Both the position numbers and the translations under genes were made by a program. The notes beneath the pieces were generated by a model that saw only the letters and a list, made by a program, of their open reading frames with translations, had not been told where the DNA came from and did no database searches. From SZUA-265 sp965651905 (lineage in GTDB: Bacteria > Myxococcota_A > Polyangia > Polyangiales > Polyangiaceae), in assembly GCA_965651905.1 (NCBI GenBank), contig CBFGUG010000012.1, positions 1-64,000 on the forward strand: DNA of 64,000 nt. Reading direction: 5' to 3'. This document shows positions 58,592 to 64,000 of the stretch, piece by piece. The number at the start of each line of letters is the position of its first letter. The stretch's first letter is position 1.

Positions 58592-60214
58592 GTGGTTGCC
58601 GTGAATGCCTCGATCAGCGAACGCGTGGGTCGCTATCAGCTGCTCGCCGAGCTGGGCCAAGGGGGCACCGCAAACGTGTATGTCGCGTGCGTTTCGGGTC
58701 CGGGCGGGTTCAACAAGCTTGTCGTGCTCAAGAAAATGAAGCGCCACTTCGCGGGCGAACCGGGCTTCGCGGAGATGTTCATGGTCGAGGCGCGCCTGGC
58801 AGCGAAGTTGAACCATCCCAACATCGTGCAGACGTACGAGGTCTTCGACGACGAACAGCTTCCTGTAATCGTCATGGAGTACCTCGAAGGGAAGAGTCTT
58901 GCGGACGTCGCTGTGCGTCGCAGTCCCGAAGCGCCATTTACCCTGCAACACTATCTGACGGCGGTTTCCGAGGCGTTGTCGGGCCTGCACTACTCCCACG
59001 AACTCACGGACTACAAGGGACGGCCTCTGGAACTAGTGCACCGCGATGTCACGCCACACAACGTGTTCGTGAGCTACTCGGGGCAGGTGAAGATTCTCGA
59101 CTTCGGGATCGCCAAGCTGAACAACTCGACGGTCGAGACCGAAACAGGAATCGTCAAAGGCAAGCTACGCTACATCCCTCCAGAGCAGATGATCGGAGAC
59201 GAGCTCGATCGACGCGCGGACATCTACTCCGTGGGAGTGATGTTGTGGGAGGCCGCGGTCGGCGAGAAAATGTGGCGCGGACTGGGAGATGCGGCGGTGA
59301 TGAACCGTGTGCTCAACGAAGAGGTGCCGCGCCCTAGTGAGAAAGCGCCCAACGTCGACCCTCGGCTGGAAGCGGTGATCATGAAGGCGTTGTCCGCGGA
59401 TCCCGACGCACGTCAACAAACGGCGTTGGAGCTGCAGCAGGAGCTCGACGTCGTTCGAAAGGCACTACCCAACCCAGTCACGCCGCGCGAGTTGGGACCA
59501 GCGCTAGAGTCGATGTTCGGCGCGGACCGCGCTGAGACGCGCGAAGAAGTCGAGCGACGCCTAGCCAGCGCGACGTCGGCTGCGGAAAGCCGCCCTCCAC
59601 CCCGCGCCTCGAGCACGACGGCTTCGATCGCAAACGTCTCGACACGGAAGGTCGACACGGCACGCATGCCACTCGCCGTGTGGTTACTGGCCGCAGGCGT
59701 ACTAGCTGTTCTGCTGATCGTCGCCTGGCCAGCGCCACCCGTCGCCCCTTCGAACACGCGAGCCACGACTGTCTTGACCATCGAGTCCCCCGCATCGCCG
59801 AGTGAACGCAAGGTGAGAATCACCGTGTTCCCGCGCAACGCGAACCTTCGCATCGATGGGCAGAGCTTCGAACGGAACCCACTTTCAATCACGATGCCTG
59901 TAGACGATACACCTCACGTTGTCGTGGTCACGGCACCAGGCTACACTCCCCAAACACGCAGCTTCACGCTGGATGAAGACGTCGAGCTGATCGTCCATCT
60001 ACACCCTGCTGAAGAACCGCCAGCACCCACGGCGTCCGCGGACGTCGCATCGCCCGAGCTCCCGAAACCCAAGAGGCCAGCGCGCGCTCCCAAACCGCCA
60101 CCCCGCGCCCCACAGCCTCCTAGCGAGGTGGATCGTTCAGCGGAGGAGTGCTCGCCCCCTTACGTGGTCGATGAACGCGGCATCAAGCGCTTCAAGCTGG
60201 AGTGCGTCAAGTAG
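58592..60214 (+). CDS. Ser/Thr protein kinase with C-terminal membrane helix and PEGA-like domain
   Basis: About 540 aa from GTG 58592; GTG 58601 or an upstream start at 58517 is also possible. Kinase domain residues ~10-285: GQGGTANVYVA (Gly loop), VVLKKM (Lys), LVHRDVTPHNVFV (HRD), ILDFGIAKLN (DFG) and GKLRYIPPEQM (activation/P+1). A linker is followed by one membrane helix (WLLAAGVLAVLLIVAW) and an extracytoplasmic PEGA-like repeat region (ITVFPRNANLRIDGQSFERN; HVVVVTAPGYTPQTRSFTL), and then a basic Pro-rich tail. This topology is common in myxobacteria. The signal and substrates are unknown. Confidence 0.92.
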   Translation: MVAVNASISERVGRYQLLAELGQGGTANVYVACVSGPGGFNKLVVLKKMKRHFAGEPGFAEMFMVEARLAAKLNHPNIVQTYEVFDDEQLPVIVMEYLEGKSLADVAVRRSPEAPFTLQHYLTAVSEALSGLHYSHELTDYKGRPLELVHRDVTPHNVFVSYSGQVKILDFGIAKLNNSTVETETGIVKGKLRYIPPEQMIGDELDRRADIYSVGVMLWEAAVGEKMWRGLGDAAVMNRVLNEEVPRPSEKAPNVDPRLEAVIMKALSADPDARQQTALELQQELDVVRKALPNPVTPRELGPALESMFGADRAETREEVERRLASATSAAESRPPPRASSTTASIANVSTRKVDTARMPLAVWLLAAGVLAVLLIVAWPAPPVAPSNTRATTVLTIESPASPSERKVRITVFPRNANLRIDGQSFERNPLSITMPVDDTPHVVVVTAPGYTPQTRSFTLDEDVELIVHLHPAEEPPAPTASADVASPELPKPKRPARAPKPPPRAPQPPSEVDRSAEECSPPYVVDERGIKRFKLECVK

Positions 60215-60258
60215 GTGGGCGTACGGCGTTGACGAAGGGAAATCCCTGCCGAGTCCCG

Positions 60259-61557
60259 TCACGGGGCCAAGTTGTTGCGGAGCGAAAACAACACGGGATC
60301 TGGATCCGCATCTTGCAGGGTCTCGCGGACGGCCAGGGCCAGCGAATCCGCGAAGTCCGGGTCCAAGAGTCCGGAAAGCGCCATGACGACACGATCGTTT
60401 CTGAAGTCTTGCCAAGTCACTTGCGCTAGTTCGTCCAAGTCTTCTTCGGGATCGATGTCACGTCGGGCGGGAATCGAACCCTTGTACGCGTTGAACTTCA
60501 ACTGCCCTCGCTTCGATCCGAAACTGACGAGTAGGTCGGTCACCTCTGCACGGTGCGGAGCGCCTTTGGGCAGCGGAAAACAGTCAGAGGTGAACACGAA
60601 GGTTCCCTGAGAACCAGGAAACGGTATGGATCCGAAGTCGACTCCCGCCGTGTACCCCTCGTACTCCAGGTGCCCTTTGGCCCAGTCACCCATCACGGTG
60701 AACACCGCCTGGCGCGAGCGTTCTTCGACGAAGAGTCGCTCGACCCCCACAGTCCAGTTGACGTCCATCGCGTCGTCGTTGAAGTAGGGCCAGAGCGCCA
60801 ACAGCTGATCCAGCGTGCGATGCATCACCTCGTGTTCGGGTTCGTGCCTCCCCGCCCAGTACTCGGAGTAGAACTCACCTCCACCAACTGCGGGTAGTAA
60901 GTTCTCCATGACGAACAGCGACATCGTCCAGTTGTAACGATTCCCAATCGAGATTGGGTGTTCGTAGCCTCGGGTGACCAACTCGGCCAGCGTCTCATGT
61001 AGCGCCTCGATGTCGGTGGGGACTGACAGACCCTCACGATCGAGCACCAGCTTGTTGTAAAACATCGTGTTGTTTCGATGGATGTTCATCGGAACCCCGT
61101 ACAGCTTGCCCTCGTGACTCAGCGCGCGCGTGAGCGACTCGGGAAAAACATCGAACCAACCGTTATCTTCAGCCAACGTATTCATGGGAGACACTTTCGA
61201 CTCTCGATCGTCGCGGCCGTCGAACAGCACCCACTGAAACAGATCTCGCCCGATGTTCGCCTGAAAGGTATCAGGGGGAATTCCGCGTCGCATGCGGTCC
61301 GCCAAGCGAGCCCTGGCCTTTTCAGCCAGCTCTTCCGCGGCGTTGATCACCCTGGCATCAGGGTGCCGAGCGGCGTGCACATCGAGCATCGCATCGAGGG
61401 CGCTGGTTTCGCTGTCGGACGACCACCAACTGAATATCTCTACGCTGACGCTCGAGCGCTCGTCTGCCTCAGACGCGCAACCGGCGGTGGCTCCAGTCGT
61501 CGAGACGACGGCCAGGCATGCTCGACGGAAAGCTCGAGATGTTCGGAAACCCAACAT
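60259..61557 (-). CDS. ABC transporter extracellular solute-binding protein (family 1)
   Basis: 432 aa lipoprotein (lipobox TAGC near residue 27). Family-1 sugar-type binding protein: VEIFSWWSSDSETSALDAML at the start, IPPDTFQANIG, GKLYGVPMNIHRNNTMFYNK (hinge strand) and FVFTSDCFPLPKGAP. Normally works with two permeases and an ATPase for sugar uptake, but none is adjacent, so it is an orphan or cooperates with a remote transporter. Convergent with the kinase gene. Confidence 0.9.
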   Translation of the reverse strand: MLGFRTSRAFRRACLAVVSTTGATAGCASEADERSSVSVEIFSWWSSDSETSALDAMLDVHAARHPDARVINAAEELAEKARARLADRMRRGIPPDTFQANIGRDLFQWVLFDGRDDRESKVSPMNTLAEDNGWFDVFPESLTRALSHEGKLYGVPMNIHRNNTMFYNKLVLDREGLSVPTDIEALHETLAELVTRGYEHPISIGNRYNWTMSLFVMENLLPAVGGGEFYSEYWAGRHEPEHEVMHRTLDQLLALWPYFNDDAMDVNWTVGVERLFVEERSRQAVFTVMGDWAKGHLEYEGYTAGVDFGSIPFPGSQGTFVFTSDCFPLPKGAPHRAEVTDLLVSFGSKRGQLKFNAYKGSIPARRDIDPEEDLDELAQVTWQDFRNDRVVMALSGLLDPDFADSLALAVRETLQDADPDPVLFSLRNNLAP

Positions 61558-61768
61558 GGCGGCAGCGCCGAGTGTTCCCCCATGACAGGCAGTCCCACCA
61601 GGGGTCGTGTCGAGATCACGAACACCCTGGACCGGCCAGCCGCATTCGCTTGCGGATGAGTCTTCGAATTCCGCCTAGCCAGGTAGCAATGGCGCGGAAC
61701 GCCCGACGATTTTCCACGAGGCCTACTTTTCGCCCCGCGGGCTGAGGCGGACCTCTACACTTTCCGCC

Positions 61769-62830
61769 ATGTCCCGTCGCTCCCCGTCTGAGGCGCTCCG
61801 CCGCTTCACCCGGCAGGCGCACCTCGGCACGCTAGCGTGCTTGATCCACGTGTGCGATGTCGCGGCGCAGCCAGCAGATGCATCCAGCGCCGCGCCCCCA
61901 CCCCTGAGTTCGACTGGTAGCGTCCTTGAAGTCGACCCCAGCCCGAACGACGCCACGACGGAAAATACCCTAGATGGCAACGACCACGACGGCATGGGCG
62001 ACGTCGAACCAACGCCACGGGAATCAGATCCCACGACCGCGGCGTGTATTCGCAAACATGCCGAAGGCCAAGAGGCACGCATGGAGCAGCGCCTCCTGGA
62101 TGCCGCGTTGGACTTCGGACAATGCGCGGTGCGGGCGTGTCCGCAGCTGGTTCGTGAAGACTGCTCTCAATGGCAGACCCAAGTGTTCGCCAGCGCACCA
62201 CGGGTCGTGTTCCAAACGCCTCGGGGAGATCTCGCGGGTCTTCAGATCTGGATCAACGGGCAGCTTGCAACGTTAACGTTCGGGGAGCCCATGATTTTCG
62301 ATCCTGGGAGGCACGACCTGCGGTTCGATGCCCCAGGACGTGTACCCGTGACCCGCCAGCTGCATCTGCGCGCGGGCTCGGCGCCCACCATCGTCGAGAT
62401 AGAGCTGCCGAGGCCCGAACCTGCGCGACCGACTCTGCGCGCAGCGCAACGCGACAGCTCGCCAACCCTACCCGCACGTCCAGCAGCGCCACCCAGCGAA
62501 AGTCTCACGCCCTCGTTGGTCTACGTCTTCGGTGGTGTGGCGACGGCCGCGCTCGGCGTAGGGACATACTTTGCGATCGATGCGGCCCGAGACCGCTCGA
62601 ACGCCATCGACACGTGTGCCCCGCTATGTGAGACGCGCGACGTCGAGAGTATCGAGCGCAAGTTTCTGATCGCTGACGTGGCTCTGGGTGTTAGCCTGGT
62701 CAGCGCAGCCACGGCGCTAGCGTTCTACGTGCTCGATAGCGAGCGGGATACCCAACGAACGGCCAGGCCCAGCGTGGCCGTGTCGCTCGCATCGAACGAT
62801 CTGTCCGTGGAGTTCGGAGGCAACTTTTGA
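61769..62830 (+). CDS. PEGA-like secreted/membrane protein
   Basis: 353 aa. An N-terminal hydrophobic stretch (LGTLACLIHVCDVAAQPADA) may be a signal. Residues ~95-140 have a C-x-n-C pattern (AACIRKHAEG; CAVRACPQLVREDCSQW) common in myxobacterial PEGA proteins. A PEGA-like segment is at ~150-215 (RVVFQTPRGDLAGLQIWING; PGRHDLRFDAPGRVPVTRQL), and two C-terminal hydrophobic segments follow (SLVYVFGGVATAALGVGTYF; FLIADVALGVSLVSAATALA). Overlaps the next Cys-rich gene by 4 bp. Possibly functionally linked to the PEGA-type kinase just upstream. Confidence 0.75.
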   Translation: MSRRSPSEALRRFTRQAHLGTLACLIHVCDVAAQPADASSAAPPPLSSTGSVLEVDPSPNDATTENTLDGNDHDGMGDVEPTPRESDPTTAACIRKHAEGQEARMEQRLLDAALDFGQCAVRACPQLVREDCSQWQTQVFASAPRVVFQTPRGDLAGLQIWINGQLATLTFGEPMIFDPGRHDLRFDAPGRVPVTRQLHLRAGSAPTIVEIELPRPEPARPTLRAAQRDSSPTLPARPAAPPSESLTPSLVYVFGGVATAALGVGTYFAIDAARDRSNAIDTCAPLCETRDVESIERKFLIADVALGVSLVSAATALAFYVLDSERDTQRTARPSVAVSLASNDLSVEFGGNF

Positions 62831-63369
62831 CGCGTGTACTCCGCTGGTTGTTCTGCATTTCAGTGACGCTCTGTGGATTCGGCTGCAGTCTGTTCGTGGA
62901 CACCGAACAGCTGAACGAAGGGTGTCCTCCCGACACCAAAGCCTGCGACGACCGCTGCGTATCAACCTCCGACCCGGAGTACGGCTGCGGCAACCGAACC
63001 TGTCAACCGTGTGTGTTACCCAACGCCACGTCAGTGTGCGACACGAGCGACGAGTGTGCGATCGCAGCGTGCGTCGGCCATCACGAAGACTGCAACAGCA
63101 GCGCAGAGGACGGATGCGAGGTGAATCTGGACACGGACGTGCTCCACTGCGGCGCGTGCGACGCCCCCGCGTGTGAGGTCGCAGGGGCCATCCCCGCGTG
63201 CGCGCGAGGTGAATGCGCTATTCGCAAGTGCCGCGTTGGCCGCAAGGATTGCAACCGAAGCTCTGAAGACGGATGTGAGGTCGACATCACGTCGAGCGCG
63301 ACCAATTGTGGTGCTTGCGACGTCAGCTGCGGAGACGGCGGCGTCTGCCACGACGGCGGGTGCTTGTGA
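62827..63369 (+). CDS. Cys-rich lipoprotein with DGCEV repeats
   Basis: 180 aa from TTG 62827, which overlaps the PEGA gene stop; GTG 62833 is an alternative. Lipobox CGFGC near residue 20. About 24 cysteines: two matching blocks HHEDCNSSAEDGCEVNL... and RKDCNRSSEDGCEVDITS, each ending in CGACD, plus a C-terminal CGDGGVCHDGGCL. These DGCEV/CGAC modules are typical of myxobacterial surface lipoproteins. Coupled to the PEGA-like gene. Confidence 0.78.
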   Translation: MTRVLRWLFCISVTLCGFGCSLFVDTEQLNEGCPPDTKACDDRCVSTSDPEYGCGNRTCQPCVLPNATSVCDTSDECAIAACVGHHEDCNSSAEDGCEVNLDTDVLHCGACDAPACEVAGAIPACARGECAIRKCRVGRKDCNRSSEDGCEVDITSSATNCGACDVSCGDGGVCHDGGCL

Positions 63370-63380
63370 GCAGCGCGCGG

Positions 63381-63602
63381 TTATCGCACCAAGGTTCGCA
63401 ACACCCACAGAATCATCAGCAGCAGCATGGGTGACAGATCGAACCCACCTGCAGGTGGTAAGACCTTACGAATCGGCGCGAGTACTGGCTCCGTCAGTTG
63501 ATCAGCCAACTCGAACACCTGGTTCCTCGACCCCACCCAGCTCCCGACGACAGAAACCAAGACGACGAGCGAGTAGATCTCGAGAATGATGGCCAGGGGA
63601 GA
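63381..63602 (-). CDS. YggT/YlmG family membrane protein
   Basis: About 73 aa from GTG 63602 (VSPLAIILEIYSLVVLVSVV); GTG 63653 would add 17 residues and directly follow the DsbA-like stop. Two membrane segments frame the family motif DQLTEPVLAPIRKVLPP and FDLSPMLLLMILWVLRTLV, as in YlmG/YggT. Members assist cell division or osmotic responses; exact role unclear. Short gap to the DsbA-like gene upstream on the same strand suggests an operon. Confidence 0.85.
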   Translation of the reverse strand, partial: SPLAIILEIYSLVVLVSVVGSWVGSRNQVFELADQLTEPVLAPIRKVLPPAGGFDLSPMLLLMILWVLRTLVR

Positions 63603-63657
63603 CACGCGCTTACAAGTGGCTCCCCACGCGCCACCAGTCAACCCCCTTGCCACACAG

Positions 63658-64000
63658 TCAGCGCGATTCGAGGGACAAACGCACGAGACGTTCGAAACGG
63701 CTTAGCGGCTGCGCCCCTACCAACTTGTAGCGACCGACGACGAAAGTCGGCGTCCCAGAGAAACCCAACTCCTCAGCGAGCGCCAAGTCCCGTTCGATGG
63801 CCGCATCGTGCACGCCACTTCGCATAGCTTCGTCATAACGCGCCATGTCTGCGCCGAACTCGGCTACGTACTTGGAAAGGGTAGCAGCGTCGAGCTGCTC
63901 CGCATCTCGACCTTCACGGCCAAACAATCTATTCGTCATCTTCCAGAACGCGCCATCACCCTTTTGTGATCGCACCTCGAGCGCTGCCGCAGCGGCTGGG
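63658..64000 (-). CDS. DsbA-family thioredoxin-like protein, C-terminal part (5' end beyond the window)
   Basis: The frame runs off the right edge: before the GTG at 63975 it reads AAAAALEV and continues RSQKGDGAFWKMTNRLFGRE, the helical part of DsbA-like (thioredoxin_4) proteins. The cis-Pro loop is GFSGTPTFVVGRYKLVGAQP. The CxxC site would lie in the missing N-terminal part. Disulfide or redox role in the envelope expected; specificity cannot be judged from this fragment. Confidence 0.82.
   Translation of the reverse strand, partial: PAAAAALEVRSQKGDGAFWKMTNRLFGREGRDAEQLDAATLSKYVAEFGADMARYDEAMRSGVHDAAIERDLALAEELGFSGTPTFVVGRYKLVGAQPLSRFERLVRLSLESR

Noticed and set aside
60455..60490. tRNA T-arm-like sequence (GGGTTCGATTCCC on the minus strand)
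   Set aside because: It is coding sequence for the conserved KGSIPARR segment of the solute-binding protein, and no acceptor or D-arm partner exists.

Overview
The window is high-GC bacterial chromosome with many lipoproteins, a Ser/Thr protein kinase with a PEGA-like tail, acidic or Cys-rich secreted proteins, a protein with a MYXO-CTERM-like C-terminal sorting tail, abundant GTG/TTG starts and several standalone regulators. Together these point to a myxobacterium (Myxococcota, probably Polyangiales-like). That assignment is inference; no rRNA or tRNA gene is present to confirm it.

Layout. 0-10 kb: a GspC-like type II secretion protein, a cysteine-less thioredoxin-fold lipoprotein, two ECF sigma factors (one ECF42-like, preceded by its YCII/DGPF partner), hypothetical membrane and lipoproteins, a frameshifted matrixin-type metalloprotease and a methyltransferase. 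10-16 kb: small regulator-target pairs (TetR/dihydrofolate-reductase-like, MerR/apolipoprotein-N-acyltransferase-like, ArsR/SRPBCC/DoxX) with operator-like palindromes visible between or in front of them. 16-26 kb: secreted lipoproteins, a MYXO-CTERM-like protein, a short MurE-like ligase, thiC, lgt, an AbiEii-like nucleotidyltransferase pair and a GDSL esterase. 26.9-32.9 kb: an ArsR-controlled RND/MMPL exporter operon with a LolA-like protein and an outer-membrane protein, bracketed by an imperfect 28-bp direct repeat. 32.9-36.3 kb: a LolD/LolE-type ABC exporter.

37.5-40.3 kb is the strangest part. It holds gene remnants, a 22-bp direct repeat, an array of ten 14-bp palindromes spaced 40-42 bp apart, and a second nucleotidyltransferase pair with a palindromic promoter. 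40-49 kb carries a solute:sodium symporter, two outer-membrane proteins, a strong terminator, a carbonic anhydrase and an acetyltransferase truncated tail to tail, dapA-dapB and an adenosine-kinase-like sugar kinase. 49-54.5 kb (minus strand) is an apparent sensing operon: Cys-rich lipoprotein, porin, small frameshifted PstS-like binding protein, hybrid histidine kinase and response regulator. 54.5-64 kb has rsmB-rseP, a possible small zinc ribbon, the PEGA-type kinase, an ABC solute-binding protein, two secreted proteins, a YggT protein and a DsbA-like gene cut by the window end.

Shared themes are envelope biogenesis and lipoprotein handling (lgt, lnt-like, LolA-like, ABC exporter, rseP, murE-like, dapAB) and compact self-regulated modules. 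Three loci look recently broken (matrixin, PstS-like, carbonic anhydrase/GNAT). These could be decay, sequencing or assembly errors, or, for the matrixin, slippage.
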